Assembly (NCBI GenBank): GCA_005281725.1
Contig: SSBO01000012.1
Location: 7,012,607-7,076,606, forward strand
Direction of reading: 5' to 3'
DNA from: Wuchereria bancrofti
Taxonomy: Eukaryota; Nematoda; Chromadorea; Rhabditida; Onchocercidae
DNA length: 64,000 bases
Shown: one piece after another, positions 36,501-52,054 of the stretch
Layout: the number at the start of each line of letters is the position of its first letter
Position numbering within the stretch: the first letter of the stretch is position 1
The notes under the pieces: generated by a model
Seen by the model: the letters and a program-made list of their open reading frames with translations, nothing else
Databases searched by the model: none
Told to the model about the DNA's origin: nothing
Translations under genes and position numbers: made by a program

Positions 36501-39500
36501 AAATTAAAATTGATGGTAAATCGGCCAAATGATCTCAATTTCCCTTCCAGACAAAAAATACAATCTTCCATAGCATCAATTGACATGTTCACAACACAAG
36601 ATAGCCTAAAAACGTATCAACATGCTGAAATTCCACTATTCTTTTTCATTATTTATGAAATAATCAAATCTTTTAAGAATATGCGGTAGAACAATTTTTT
36701 GTTAGTTTGATTTTCTATTTGTATAACTAACTTTATTGATCCGAAATTTGAAATGCTGCAGCTTTGATCGCATACTTTGGCAATAATATCTTGTAGTCTA
36801 TCAAATTTCCTACCATATACTTCAAGCCAGGTGTAGTTAGAGAAATTTGACGATGGAATGTTTACCTCAAATATTTTTATACTGTGAAGAGGCAGATTCG
36901 TTCTATTATATGAATTTTGCTGGTAAACTAACATGTTTTAATTTTACACCTTACAAAACATCTTCTGCATCCTCCCCTTTTTGATTAGTCTATAAAGGTT
37001 GGAAAAAAACAAAACACAAACAAACTGGAAGGCCAATTACTATGACAACCTAACTTATTGAAATCTAACAATTTTACACTGTGCTTCAATACGCTATAGT
37101 TTGATCGTATTAGAACAATGATAACTTACATGTTCAATGAATGGAACACAAAGATTGTCAACGGTGTAGAATGGACAGCTATTGCGTTCTGATCGTGAAA
37201 ATGCATAGCCGGAACCATTTTTCATAGCACACCAAAGGCACTGAAGCGGATCAGACCAATTTGACCGTTCCAGCGAGTCACAGCTGTCATAAAAATAGGA
37301 ACATACCAGCTCTGCATAGCTTAACTAAAAATGGGAAGGAAATTGATTGTCAAAGAAGTAGAATGAATTCATTTTAAAGTTTCCACGTAGGGTTTTTGAG
37401 ATTTAAAAATCAAATTTGAAGAAATATACAATTTCAAGAAATCTTTTTTAAACTAGAACATCAGATCTAAAAAAAAATTACGAACTTCATTATCCTGAAC
37501 GAAATAAATCCGACCACGTGACAGATCCGCAGCGATATGATATTTAAAAGCACGAGGTTGTTCAATGAACTGAGACTGTTGCAGTTGAAGTGACCAGAGG
37601 AGTGACGATGCCACTTGAACTGTTTGGTAGGATACCTAAGCTTACAGAGAATGCAGAAAAAAATCTCAAAGCTTTCCACTTCTCTTAAAAAAAAAAAGTA
37701 TCGCTTATGAACAACAGCAGAGCGTTTAAAAATAAATTAAATTACCCGATTTAAAATACCGTTAGAATGAACAGTGAATAAGGCGCCATCTTTATGCAAA
37801 CGTTTCACTGACAAGATATCCTCACCCGAACTCGGTAAACTATAATACATGCAGATCTTTATTATAACATATGGTGAACAACAGGGCAAGATATAAAAAA
37901 GATTAATGTAAGGAGATATCATAACTTAAGCGTTTAAGTAATATGAACTTTGAAAATAAAGTTATTTATTAATTTTCATTATTTAAGATAATTTTTTTCA
38001 GATCGCTTTCATCAAGCACGAAAATTAGGACATTATTTGTCTTTCTTTTTAAGTATTTCGAATAAAAATCGAAAAACTAGATTTATTTAAGATTAATCAC
38101 TCTTTTGAGAAATTCAGAGCTTTCATTAGATTATGCTATAAATATTTACATATTTACTTCACAAATAACTTCATACAATAAGTAACAATGGAACAAAGAT
38201 TTGGACTTGTTTGCTACTTACCTCATTTACGGTGAATAATATGAAAATTACGCAAAAAAGAGTCTTTTAATTTATGTCAGCTTAGCTCTTCTTGAATTTT
38301 ATATGGATTCAAAACAGAAACCATGGAGAGAAAAAAAAGTTTTCGATGATAGCTTACACAGCTATAAGTTGTCCTGAAAATGCATGGAACTGTTCTAACC
38401 ATCCATAACGATATGCAAATGATGGGAATAATTCCAAATCACAGTTATCTAACGGTTCCTTTATATAGTTCTGCAATATAAATATTAAGATGCTATATGA
38501 TCAGTGCTCAGTATAACTGTTCATTTTATATTCAGAGGAATTCCAATGTTTTTTTTCAATCGTCAAAGAGGATTAAAAGTTACAGAATTATGAAAATGAA
38601 CAGGCTCACACCGCCAAATCTCGAGCAAGTTCGCATGGTATGTCCATCAGCACGCCGGGAAAATATAAAACAATGTGGGGGCAATTCTTCAGAGTTTTGA
38701 ACTTTTTGACATTCCTGAAATTCTGATCACATCAGTTCAAATATCATTTAAAGAAATACCTAAAATTTCGTCTTGCATCGCCAATTTCAGCGAGTTCTTT
38801 AAATCTAAATGAAATGAATCAGTGTGCAGTTGTATAGCTTTCAACAGAAATGCGAAAAAGTTTTGGACATGAACAATGACTTGATCAAAAAATCAGGAAA
38901 ATAAAAGCTCATGAAAGACAAAGAATTTCTTTCTACTACCAAAGAAACGAAAGTGAAGCTAAATTATATTTCAGAAATAAGCAAAATGAACTTTCTTCAA
39001 GTGATGACTTATAAGAAGTGTTCTGACAGTTAATCCATATTTGATTGAAAGCATTATTAACAAGATCCATTCTATATTTACACGCAGTGTTTCCATTTTT
39101 TTGAGAATTTTGGAATACAACAACCAACTCATCACTATTAGAATCGTATTCAGCTGCCAACGAAACAACATTCGTCCATAAACCTAAAACACTGAAGCTG
39201 AAAATTCACAGGAACTTTAAAAAACACTGAAACCAGAACAGATCAATAAGAAAAAACCCAATCCGTATTTCAATTAAATCAAATAATCACGGCAGGATTT
39301 TAAACATTACAAGAAGAGAACTGTGAAAGTAGAGTTTTCGCTACAATATACAACGTTTGACAATTTTCTTGTGAAAAGGAGTTTGTTGTAATAATCTCCG
39401 AAACCACAAAAGGTAATTTTAATAATCATAATTAATCATCATTAAGGAGCCTGAAGATGAACTACCCATTTAGGTGGCAATTAATAAATTTACTGAAATT

Positions 39501-40636
39501 TCCACAAGCAAGTGCCATATCAATGCGGGATTCCAGCTTTTCTGTACGATCTTTGTCACACATTCGAGTTATTCGAACTGACATCACAATCATTTCTTCG
39601 ATTCTGGCATTGATGTATGGCTCATAAGGTCGTCGTGCTGATCCCACAAAGAAAGTGTAACCATGTCTGTTGAATGCAGTTGCTAAACCATGCCTATCAA
39701 TGATTCTTATGTCTTCCGCTGATTGTACCGATGTTAATTTGTCAATCCTGCATAAGAAAATCATTATTAATTATAAAATTATGAAGTAGAGTTCCTCTAA
39801 TCTTCTCCAAAAAGTTCCGTATTTAAGTTTTGTAGATTTGCACAACATCCCATACTGTTATTATATTATGAATTCTGATAAAAATTGATTTACTTGCTAA
39901 CAGCATAATATGGCGGGAATCTCAGGATGGCAGCTTGGTTAGCATTCTTAATTACGACTCGTATGTTAACATTCTCGTTAGAATCTTTCACTGCTGTTGC
40001 ATACATCAATTCTTCAACTTTTTTTCCATTCAGTGCCAGCAGATATTCCATACATGATTTCTCCGGATAAGTCAGTACGCATAATCTAAAATACGGTTAC
40101 ATAGTGCTTTTCTGAATTACTTGAACTCAGTCAATCCGAATAATTTATGACTTTGTTGGCTGTTCAAATTTCAGATTTCATGGAGCAAAGGTGATAGAAT
40201 TGAAACAGATGAAGTAGTATTTCGAATATATTTTACGTTGAAAGTAGATGAACCTGCATGTTAAAGCGTCGCAATAAAGTAACATTTTATGATCAATAAA
40301 TTTAAATTCCAATAACTTCTTTCGGATTGACTTGGGTAGCTGAAAACTATGAATACTCTCGATCCTTACAGAGGATGAAATATTATATACAACAATGACA
40401 TTATCCAAAGCAGTTGCAAGAAGTTTTTCGTATACTGTAATACCATATACTGCATTGCTACTTGCATAACGTATCCTTGCTATCTGATTCGATTTATTAG
40501 TACCAATTAAGAATGCACCACTATCCGTAAGGGAATTGTTTTTATAATCAGCATAAACCACATCAACAGTAAAATGAATGAATGGATCATTGATTAAAAT
40601 TATTAAGGTTATTAAATACGCCCAGGTAATATGCAT
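33589..40636 (-). CDS. MET/RON-family receptor tyrosine kinase (Sema, PSI, IPT-like, TM, kinase)
   Basis: About 20 minus-strand exons. The ATG at 40634-40636 starts a signal peptide ([16 protein letters not shown]). A Sema propeller follows over about 40550-37490, including CVLT and [12 protein letters not shown] domain lies at 37321-37131 ([13 protein letters not shown]) and IPT-like exons at about 36900-36435. The membrane span, at 36182-36096, reads [18 protein letters not shown]. Kinase exons are 35762-35619, 35549-35281, 35121-35012, 34878-34737, 34183-34026 and 33814-33589. They show GKGNFG, ACK (ATP lysine), EFLQEG (helix C Glu), [18 protein letters not shown] and RWMPIESL, so the enzyme looks active. 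[14 protein letters not shown] and GDLRHYI match the MET subfamily closely. The tail is short with one HYERV site. Family knowledge gives a growth-factor receptor at the plasma membrane; Caenorhabditis relatives include SVH-2. Two Sema exons (about 39183-39010 and 38806-38759) have uncertain ends. Confidence 0.88.
34320..34490 (-). pseudogene. Decayed duplicate of the kinase DFG exon, inside an intron of the receptor kinase gene
   Basis: The stretch resembles 34800-34980, which holds the true exon with DFGLSRD and part of its upstream intron. On the minus strand the shared core is GTCGATTTTGGTTTTAGTC against GCCGATTTTGGTTTGAGTC. Similarity continues into the intron upstream of the true exon (matching patterns around 34440-34485 and 34935-34978). 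The copy has lost one base just before DFG, giving an in-frame TAA, and lacks the residues after the loop. It cannot be spliced productively into the same frame. It is best read as an old tandem exon duplication that has decayed, not a mutually exclusive exon. Confidence 0.75.
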
Positions 40637-42463
40637 TCATGAAGAGCTCATCAATCTGAAGCGAGTTCTTTCAGCTTATCTTTCAGTTACATCGATTCCT
40701 TTTCCTTAATGTTAATTTTAAGACTTTTTTTAAGATGAAGTACATTCTCTGAAAACATGTGTTACACGTAATAGCCTGAAACACGAAATGTTATAGTTTT
40801 AAAACGCAAAAAAAAACTAGATTATCATTGATGGGTAAAAAATGTGAACATAAACCTGAATTACTAGACCTCTCTATACATGTTACTATGAGTTCCAAGT
40901 TCATTTTTTTCCAGATTTTGCATGAAGAAATCCAGAAATTAAATTTTATTCATGGATAAATAAAACGTGTACTAGAGGATCAACTGGAACAGCTGGAAAA
41001 TATCAAGAAAAAAAGAATCATGACATTGTAACGAGGATCCTGTTAAAGGTAATGTTTAAAACTGACCTGCAGTCTGCATGCATCAGATCGACGGAAGTGC
41101 ACAAACATGACAAATCACATTCATAAGTGATTTAAAGTGACCGACGACTTGCAGAAGATATCTTCCAAATTTAGCATCGCAACTAGTAGTTCTGATAATT
41201 CAAGAAAATTAAATTTCTTAGCGAACTTTTAAAACGTATTACCAAAATAATCAACTGAAGTCAAAATATCTAAGTATTTCAGGAAGATGAATAAAAAGTA
41301 ATTTCCCGCATAGCCTCTTACGTTATTTAAGTACTTAAAATTTCCTTTAAAAACGCTTATCACTAACTTAACAGTAGTTTAAGCGAACTTTAAAAACAAC
41401 AGTGCTCAAACTCTGAAATATATTCGGTTTCTGCAGAACTGAGCATATTCGAACCGATTTCGAACGGCTGAAAGGAAAGGGGCGCAACCTTTCGTTACTG
41501 TCTTTGTGTAAACATTTCAGCTCTCATTAACATAATTTGTTATTACTCAAGAAAACCTATCCATCATTCCCAAATAATTACACAGAAGAATTAAAAGAAA
41601 TGCATGCGAGAATCAAAATTTAAGAATCGGAAAAAAGACTAGGATGTAATGAATGTACTTGGTATGACAAAGTTGTGAGTAATCGGGTGTTTTGTACTAT
41701 CACAACACTGCTAAGACTTCCCCAACTAATCAAATACACACAGAAACCAACACCAACAACAACTTGACGCCAATATCAACAACACTCGCCTCCCTATTAT
41801 CGCCATTCTTTGATAAAAGAAAATTTTCTTTTTACAAAATGAAATCATAATCCACAAATTTCTGTCTTTATTTGTGCACTAAAATGCAGGTTCAAAATAA
41901 TGTTAGATTACCTCCCCAATTCCCATACCCTATCCCAAAGGGGTAAATTTGAACAAGTACAAGAAAGACAACTGGCTCAGTTTGGAAAAAAACGAAATCA
42001 TTTCAAAACGAAATGATGTTATATATAATAACTGCAACTTTCTGCTAAAAAATTGTTCAGTTTAAATTAATTGGAGATGTATACCTTTTTGCAAGAACTT
42101 CAGAAATTTAGAGATAGATAAATACGACCGATCAGGCTAGTAGTATATTCTCCTGGGTGTTCCAGACATCACTTTTCAAGACACATGAACGATTTGATAT
42201 TTAGATTTTCTCATAAATTTTGTAGCATTATGGGAAAAAGCTTCACCTTCTATTTCTCTACCTGCTTCTGAAATTTTATCACAAGTCAAGAAATTTACTA
42301 ACAGTTGTATTATTTCGTCTCGTTACCTTTAAAACTTTATTATTAACTCATTTTTAATGCATGAAATGGTAAACATAAGAAAAGTAGTGATAGATGATCA
42401 GCAGTGTATAGATGTTTTACTGTTGCAATGAACTTTTTGGGCAAAGATAGCCAATATCAATAA

Positions 42464-42589
<126 letters not shown>

Positions 42590-42674
42590 TAAAAGATTAT
42601 AATGTTTGGATAACGTTTCGCAGCACTTCTTTTCAACGTCAGTTCACATCACACATAGCACACTTCTGAAGTGA

Positions 42675-42872
<198 letters not shown>

Positions 42873-45800
42873 TAGTTAAAAGTAAACCGCACAGCACCAA
42901 TTTTAAAATGAGTAAGCAGTTCACTGTCATAATTATTTGGCATCATATATCAAACAATATATCAAACAATCAATATCGTCTCGTTTTTGTTATATCCTTA
43001 ATTTACTGGATAAATATTTAGCATTCTGCAAAAGCATTGTAACATTTCGAAGGCTATCTATGAAAGGCCAGTTCAATAATCTCCATAGAAGTTTGGATTA
43101 TAAAATATATCATAATTATTGTTCTTCAAGCATTTTTTATAAAATAAGCGTTCTGTTTTACCGTTTGAAATTGCTTAATCTCTTTTCCTGCATACAGTCA
43201 TATTCGGGAAAAGCGCATATATGAATATGTTTTAATGGAATTAAACACTTCATCAAAAACACGAATTAAAATTGATGTCCTGTTTAATAAATTTCAGAAT
43301 TCAAAATGTGGAAAGTCATAGCTATTTGCAAGGAGTTGTGGATGAAGGCTTGAAATTACTTATTCATATTCAAATTCATTGTTACAACTGAAATGATGCA
43401 GAGAGAAGTAATGGCGAAAACTTGTTCATCTTGGATTTATTAAGAATACTGATGTCTGAACAAGGTAATTTTGCTAAAAAGTTAATTTTTTAAGAAAATC
43501 ATTTTATTTTCAGATCATTTTATGTCCTGGTTCTACCGCAGCACTACATGATAGCAAGATTAGTTAGCGATGAAATGTGGCCGAACATTGATTCAAGAAC
43601 CTTAAGTAAATCTAAGAAAATCTATCTTATTTTGTTAGAGCTAGAAAGTTCAACTAGTCTAAACTTAAGCCCGAAGCTGGTACCTAGAAGTCTTTCTTAA
43701 ACATAAAACCAATCACTGCAGTCACAGTGTGCGGTAGTCACGTGGTAAGGCGCATTCTATTAGTTTCAAGAAGTGCTGAGGAAGCATTCTATAATTTCGA
43801 GAAGCATTGAGAAATGCCAAAATGTAAACATTACGTAAAGCTGAAGGAAATATGGTTCTAAATCTGAAGGAAAAAGATAAATTAAGATTAGTGCTAGGCT
43901 CAATGGTAGCAGAATTGATCTTATTGATCTTGTATTCAAATTAAAGGAAAAGACAGATAATGGAAGGTTGGAATCGACAAGGTTTATAGATTTCATGCGA
44001 TGATAAATGGGGAATTCACCGAGCGGAATAAGACGTGAAATATTTCATGATAGGAATGTGATGGTATGTAGATAATTGATATCACATCGCCGGCTTGTCA
44101 GCATTATAAGACAAAGTTTCACGATAGTATGCTCTTTAATCTGATGACATGTCATAGTAAATATGAACAGTGGTAAAAAGGAGGATAGAAATAGACTCGA
44201 CTCCTAAAAACGCAAACGATATTACTGTTAATATCAGTGGTTGTTCCGCATGTTTGAAAATGTTACATTACAACTGAAACTGCAGTTTGTATTTGTATAT
44301 CCATCCAAAGATTTTGGAATGCTAAAACTGAAAATAGAAAAAAATTGTTATCGCTAAGATAAGTGCATCCAAAATGTTCTGATTACCAAGGTTTCAATAT
44401 TAGTGACCACGTAAAAATCCAATTAGTAATCTAAGCATTGATTCTGATCATGGAAATCCAAAGCCTTTAAGTTGATCATAGGTCTAGCGAAATTTCTTAT
44501 ATCGAGACAAATTATGCAAAAGTCTGTTTGATTTCATCTTGTGGTAAAGGCGAAAAAACAAAACCGACTTGAATTTCATTTTTAGAAATTTCATTGAAAT
44601 GGTCCCCATAAACAATAAAGAGGATTTGAAAATCTTGGGATATATAGTGGTTGAAGCAACAAATATCACTTTTAGCTCAGATTTATAATAAAAAGTTTTT
44701 TTATTTCTCCTCATCTGAAAGTCAGAAGAAACGCATCATACTGAAGAAGTTGCTCTAGTATCATTGAGAAAAGGAATCTAGAAAAGCCAAATATAGGTTG
44801 TGAAATCTCTTCATTGGAAATTTGGAGCAAAAGAAAAGCTGACTGCTTCAGCGGCTTACTCTTTTGAGCAAAATACGTGGTCTTATCCACCATATACTGC
44901 CGTTAAAGCAAAAAAATTTTTAAGGATATATAAAGAATAATAACATATATATTGCTGTTTTTTTTAAACTTTAAAAAATTTTTTAAACCAAAAATAATTA
45001 TTAGTCAGCAAATTGTATCCAGAAGTTTTAAAATCGTTTTTTATATTAATTGCTCTACTAAGCTTTAATTTTCCAAATTTAGTGGAACAGTTACTTCCAA
45101 TTCCGGTGAGCTGATTTAAACCCTTAATTGAAACCATTACTGTGTAGTGCAATTTAAATCTTTTGAAATCAACATTTTCGCGTTAAGAAAATACTCAATC
45201 TTTGAAATGCCTCAGAGAGTTGAACTATTAAAAGCAATACATACTGAATGATACGATACTAGTTTCTATTGCAAATTACCCAATATGTATTTTGACGACA
45301 TGGGTCTGCTAATATCATGTTTTGCCGTTTGCAAGTTGATGAATAATCATTCTGAAAAAGTCAAGACTAACATAAAGGCGATATTTATGGAAAAGTCGGT
45401 AAAGGTTATATAGACCAGTAGGTCTGTGCGGCTGTAATAAGTTTCAACAAGAATAAAAACAGCAAAGAAGAGATTCTTCCTTTTATTATCAAGACTCTAC
45501 CTAGTACATGGGAAGCACTACAGAAGGGACACTGAGATATTTGAAATTTCATAGAAAGACAGGGATGGAAGATTGTAATACTTACCAACTTAAATTAGCC
45601 ATACATTTCTTTTAAGTTTTAAGTCTAGGAAAACGACAGGTACCTTCCACCACTGTTTTATGCTCATGTGCAAGTAAATAAATATAATACCGAGGTTTGG
45701 AAAGGCAATAGTATATGCTCAGTAACGACTGACTAGGATACATGACATTCATTTGCTCAATGCGCTCGCTACCTTCATCATTCACAACCTCTTTGTTGTT

Positions 45801-46696
45801 GTCACTTACAGTTTATCTATTAAGGATAATGGTATCACGTTAGTGCAGATCCAGATATTTATCATTATTTAGTCGATATCCCATAAATTCTGTGATATAC
45901 TAACTCGCTTAGTAAATTTCTAAAATTATGTTTAATTTCCCTTGAAAAAAACGCCGCCAACAATATATATTTCAGAAATAAAGACGAGCATAATATGGGC
46001 TGATTTTCATTATTCCCGCGGAAGAAAAAAGAATTGCAAAAGTTCAGAAAATATGTATAATTTACCGTTAGTAATTTCGTGCATGGAGCTGCATCTACGA
46101 TCATAATACTGAACTATTATCGCTGTGGTCATTATCACTATGATCACTATTTATCATTATAATTTTCATCATCACTGCAGCAAGTTGTGACCTATCACCA
46201 TTATTATCATGATCACATCTACACCAATACCATACACTGAATGGCAGATGATAATCGATCACCTACCATTCAACTGCCTTTGGCAACAATTGCCTTTCAT
46301 CTAAAATGACCAGACGAGCAGCCTTTTCGCTGTTCACATCTTGGCAAGGAAATTGAATAATACGTACGTAGTCGAACAATAACCGCAATTTAATGTTCAT
46401 TCCTCTCATACTTCCGCCCCTTCACAAAACACCTCGTCTTCCACTTTTCGTTTCATATGCCTCTTCAATCCGATTGGCAGGGATGCCAATGTGGACTGAC
46501 CTGTTTGCTCCATCAGTCTCGTTTTCTTCTCATTTATCTTCCAATTATCAGCAACTCTTCGCGCAGCGTTACTTTTTGGCTCACTTACCGCTAAGTTCTC
46601 GAATCCCTGACACTGACTTTATTGCATATTTTCTCTACACTACCTCATGCCATCGTGCTGACAGTGTCACACTAACCCATTAACGTACTAATGTAT

Positions 46697-46775
46697 CAAA
46701 CACACACACACGCACACATACGTACACACATAATACATACACATACATAACACACATACATACATACATGCACAC
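46697..46775. repeat. CA/CATA-rich microsatellite
   Basis: Imperfect (CA)n passing into (CATA)n repeats, purine-pyrimidine alternating, in the interval between the two receptor genes. Confidence 0.85.
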
Positions 46776-49700
46776 TACTAGTGATCCTGAATCCACAATA
46801 TGGCTTTTCGAGCTCGTCCGGTTTCATCTGGATTTCGAATTCCTACTTCCTGTTCTCAGGCTCGCCATGAACAAATAAGTGCTTCACTGGAAGCTAAATC
46901 TCTATTTTTATTCTTTATGTATGGATAATAAATGAAACTAACCATTGCAGCATGCACATTTGGCAAAGTTGTATTCCGATATCGGAATATCTTGTGTGCA
47001 CGCTACGGTAGTCGATTTATCGAAGCTTAAGCTTTTAATAAAATTTAATAAGATAGCTGGAGCAACTGTGATGTCGAAATATGCTTAAAATTGAAGAGTT
47101 TTATTGCGATCGCACTTGGCAGAACACTTACTCCAGATTCCTAAGTGAGATAGATTTCAATCAACGGAATGAACGTCGAAATTCCTTTAAGAATGTAGAT
47201 ATATTTATCAAAACTCTCTTGCGTTATCTCTCTATTTAGCATACGTTATTAGAGTGAAGTTTTCCACCAACGCACCCTAATGATACTTTTTACACAAAAT
47301 TCCTCGAAAATTATTTGAAGAAAGAAAACTTAAACAACCTACTCATCATTTTCTGTTTTTGTGCAAATGGAGACGAGAAGAAAGATGGAGGAAGAGGAAT
47401 GGAAAAAAAAAAGACGGAAGAGTCATTGCTATCACTGCCACACGATCATTGTCGTCACTTTACAAAACCGCCCCGCATATTTCTCCCCTCTTTTCTTTCG
47501 ATCGAATAATGAGTGATGTTTTTGTACTCTTGTGCATTTCTCTTTTGCAAGCTTCTCTGTTTTCTGCAGAATAATTATGTTTTTATTCATTTGAAATGTT
47601 TAAAAATCTAAATAGAGAAAGCAATATCTCATACCATCAATCTGCTGATAAAAACTTCTTTTTTCGATTATTTTGGCAAAGTGTGTTGTTTCCATTAACA
47701 AAGTTACCGGTAAAAAATTGTAGAAATTCACGTTGGAGAAGAATTGTCTCTTGGTAACGCTACGGCAGTCTGCTTAATTAGTTTTCGATTATGCATTCAT
47801 GACTGTGCAGAGCCATGTTTTCTTAATGTTTACTTTGTACTTATTTGCACTAATTGTTTTCTCTCCCACAAATACTGTCAGGTATCTTGACAGAGTTTTT
47901 CCAAAATTTCAAAAGCGACGGGAAATCGATTTTTGTCCTTGATTCGAATAATTCTTACAAGGGGAAAAATGTTTGCTTTGTGATAATTGAATTTTGAAAG
48001 TTGTTATTTCTTCGACAACTAGAGAGTGAATCAGTCGAGTCTTTACTTCTTCACATTGTGATGAAGATTGAAAATTATGGATTGTCCAAAAAAAATTCTG
48101 TTTAACTGCATCCATTGTACATATGGCTCTGAAGTCGTTTTAATAACAGAAGATTAGACTATGCAGTTAATTGAACTTACTTTAAGTGAACAATTCTATT
48201 TTTAGCAGTGCTGCGATTGAATACTACTGAGTAAATCGACTGAGTAAAAATTAAATATAAAGTATACAAATAGCATAAAATTGCTAAGCATGTTACTATA
48301 TGCTTGCAAACTGGAGTTCGAAGTATTATATTAAAATTTCGCTTGTGAGTTAATCTATTCCATTTTCAGATTTTTTTCTTATATTCTTTATTACAACTTT
48401 CTAGATACTCATAAAAACTACACTAATTCTAAAAATAGCTCAGACAATACGAAGTAAGGTGGAAGGATGATAAAAGAGGGAGTTTTTCTTCTTTCCTCAC
48501 TGGAATTTCTCTGTCAATATCAATCATATGCAATATAAAGAACAGTTGGATAGCTTGCATTTTTTTTTTTTTTGAGTGATTTCATACAAAATATTCTTCG
48601 TAATGTTGGGTGGTTAAGAACTTCCAGTTTATAATCCAAAATATTTCCGAAAGACTTCTTTCCTTCTGGACAAACTATTTCCTGTGGTTCAAAATTTGAA
48701 AAATCGTGGATAACTGATAATCATGGATATCTTTGCTAAGAATCAAATTTCTTTTTCTTTTCACAACCGCCATCGCATGCACTTTAAGTTGTTTGGATAC
48801 TCTAAGCTACTTTCCACCGTTTGTCCATTTTCCGTTTTTCATATCTTTTTTCGTAAAAATATTTTGAAGACAGCCTTTCATTAGAATTAAGCGAGTGTCG
48901 TCTGTTAAAAAAAAAGGAACATTACTTCGGATTGATGCGTTACAAATTAAGTGGTTAGTTATGCGCCAAGTCACCTACTTATTTCTTGTTTTTTGTCCCT
49001 AAATTACTGTTTTTGTTAGACAAACGGACAAGTGCTTTGAAACGATTTTAAAAATTGCTAGAATTGAAATCAAAATATTTGGATTTTCAAAAAATCCACA
49101 TTTTCTTTGCCGATTATTTTAATTCCCACCAAATTCTTGTGCTCAGAAATTTCAAAAAATGCTTCTGAGATTTTAGAGAATTCGAATTTTCCTTATATGA
49201 TTAACTGTGATTTTGATACATATACATCGTTGAATGTCATGAGGAGGGAAAGGGAAGAATTGGTGGCGCTTTATATTACAGTAGAAGATCTAGTCTCAAA
49301 CCATGGTAATAGCATTTCACCTTTTTACTGATGTTAATTTGTCTTCAGAACACTTTTTAGAAGGTAGTTTATATAGCATTACTTGAAAGATCTGCCATTG
49401 ATATATTTCTAACAGCTTCGAAATACCTTGAAAATTTCATGTTTTTAAAATTTTCTAACTTGTTAATCTCATATTTTCATGTGTATTCTTGTTTGTTCGA
49501 CTTATAAAGTACTGATTATGAAGTTGATAGAGAGCTGTCTAGCTAACGTGTAAGTTATCAGCATAAAAACCATACGATTCAAATTTAAGCTATGTGATAA
49601 ACCGTCTGTACATGAAACTCGTTAAGACTACACATGCAGTCCATTTCGTTGAATGTAAAATCATGCAATTGAAAAAATGGCGGTTTAGTGCTTCGAGGAC

Positions 49701-50983
49701 TTAAAAATTGTTTGTTGGACTTTTCCCAAAACAAGTGGTCGAATTTACTTCCCAAAAGATGTAGCTAACGGTATCTTCTTAACATTTTGCTAGCTTGCTA
49801 AGGTTGATATTCTGAACAAGTTTACTGTCTATAAATTTGTGGTGCATTTTGAGACAAACAATCATGCTTGAATTTTCTCGCTAATAGATACCCTTCTTAA
49901 TTTTCTGTACTATATGCAAAAAAACAATCGAGATAATGTTATTCTTAAATTCTCGTCTTTGCATAGTAAATCTTTTGGATTCTTCATATAATATGTAACA
50001 TTTGTCTTAATGAATTGGTGGCAATGGATATGTGTAGCGACCCACGAATAATAGTGCAATTTGCTTAAGTATAAAGAGGCTGATCTCTACATTGGCTGAA
50101 AAGGATTACATCCTTTACCAACGACGTCAGTCTTTTACTCTTTTTTTAAAATATTAGTTTAAAATATTGCTTAGTTGTCACCTTTTTATTGGGAAATTCC
50201 CGTGTTTATTCTGTTTTGTTTGCATACGTCAAGAAAGGAAGTGAAGGTTAAGGGAAGGAGGAAAGGTCATTTATGCAATTTGGACATTTTATTGTGAGGC
50301 ATGGAATGTTTTCCTTTTCTATTTGAATCTTCAGAGCCTTCCCTCTCATATATTCAATTGCTAGGTATTTTTATCACATCTGGTTTTTTCTTGTTTGAGC
50401 CCGTATATTGATTCTCTAAGAATTCTTAATCGTCATTTTAAAAAGATATATTTCCTTCGCTTTCTTTGAAATTAAGCAGTAATGAAACATTGATTGCAAA
50501 TCCACAACTTTTTCGACATCCCGTAGGATTTTTGGTCGGTTTAAAATGATTACTCTACTAGTTCAAGATTTATTGGCTGTTCAACTTTAACCTCTAACCT
50601 TCGATTTCTTTTATTGAGATTATTTCATCTATGCTACAAATGAATGTTTTTAGTGTTGCTTTCATAGTTGTAATTTCATTACTTTTCAAATCCTTCTTCA
50701 CTCTACCTTTTTATTGGGAAATAATTTCCAGCATTGATCTGAACTTCGAACCACATGTTTACAACGCCCTGTGAATAAGATGGAAATTGTTTGCATGATC
50801 ATGTTATTATTTGTTCCTTAGTAAAATGAAGAGTCTGGATTTTCATGGAAAAAGCAGTTGTTTCATTATTTATATTTATTATATTTCATTATTTAAATGA
50901 CCTCTTTTATTTAAGTGATATTATTAACCTTTCAAAATTCATTGTGTTACAGTTTACGTTGAGAAAACGTTTAATAAAGCATT

Positions 50984-51043
50984 AAATGAATTAAGATAAT
51001 GTGATAAATCTTTTTTTAAATGAATTAAGATAATGTGATAAAT
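50984..51043 (+). repeat. 26-bp direct repeat, two copies
   Basis: The sequence AAATGAATTAAGATAATGTG plus ATAAAT occurs at 50984-51009 and again at 51018-51043, with an eight-base CTTTTTTT-type spacer. It is a recent short tandem duplication. Confidence 0.9.
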
Positions 51044-52054
51044 GGTCTTGAAATAGGTAAAAAAGAGCCACCTGAATATTTTTCACTTCATGCGTTTAGT
51101 GAATGCCATTTTTCCTTTTTTCCTAAAGTGCCGAATGTCCTGAAATTGGAAGAGATTTCAGTTTCCATAATTGGGAAAGTGTTTTTCTTTCTGATTATTC
51201 AAACTACATTTGTAATTTATATTTGCAACTAAGTGGAAGATATAAGACTACATTAATTTATGTTACTATGGATCTCTACATCATGATGCTTTATCATTTT
51301 GTCGGCTGCATAAGTTGTTCTTTAGCTTCCTTTTGCATTTCTCATTTTCAGCAGTTGGAAGGGTTCGTTAAACAGATACACACACTACCAACGGTTCCTT
51401 TGATTTATGTTAAATTGTTTATCTTGTGTGGAAATGCTAATTCCATTGATTAAAGTTGCTGGCTATGCTAATGAACGCATTTTATAAACGCTATACTTTT
51501 TCTGGATGTTTCTCCTGGAATTTCATATTCGTTGAACTGTGTGCGTTGAGAATGACTGTGCTCTATTCTGCTGTTCCTTTCTTTTTTGTCCATTCCTGAT
51601 ATTTTTTAGGAATATTCTTTTCCTTGTTAGTGGAATTAGCAGTTTGCCGGATTCTTTTGTAGCTGTTAAATTTTGAATTTGATTACGCTTGGTTATTGAT
51701 CTCACTGACTAGATCGGTAAGTCGGTCAGTTTATGAATGGTATGGCAACAGGAAAGACGAAATGCAGAAGTTCATCCGCTTTTCATCGTTGAATCGGTTC
51801 GCTCCTGTTCTGTATAATAGGCACAGAATAATCGTTTCTTCAGCGCGCTATAACGTAGAAAGTTTGACATACGATAGAAAGATGATGTAAGACTTATTAT
51901 TAAAATTGCAGTAACAATTGGAAATAGACAGATATGAATTCATTCATCAAGCAACAAGAAGTAACGAAACCAAACAACAAATTACACTGTCCTTAAATTC
52001 CAGTCCATTTTATCTCTATTGCATCCCGTACCTTTAGTATTCGAATTTGAATTG

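Noticed and set aside
46393..46683. 96-codon plus-strand frame between the two receptor genes
   Set aside because: Ser/Pro/Leu/His-rich composition without motif, next to simple repeats; best explained by chance.
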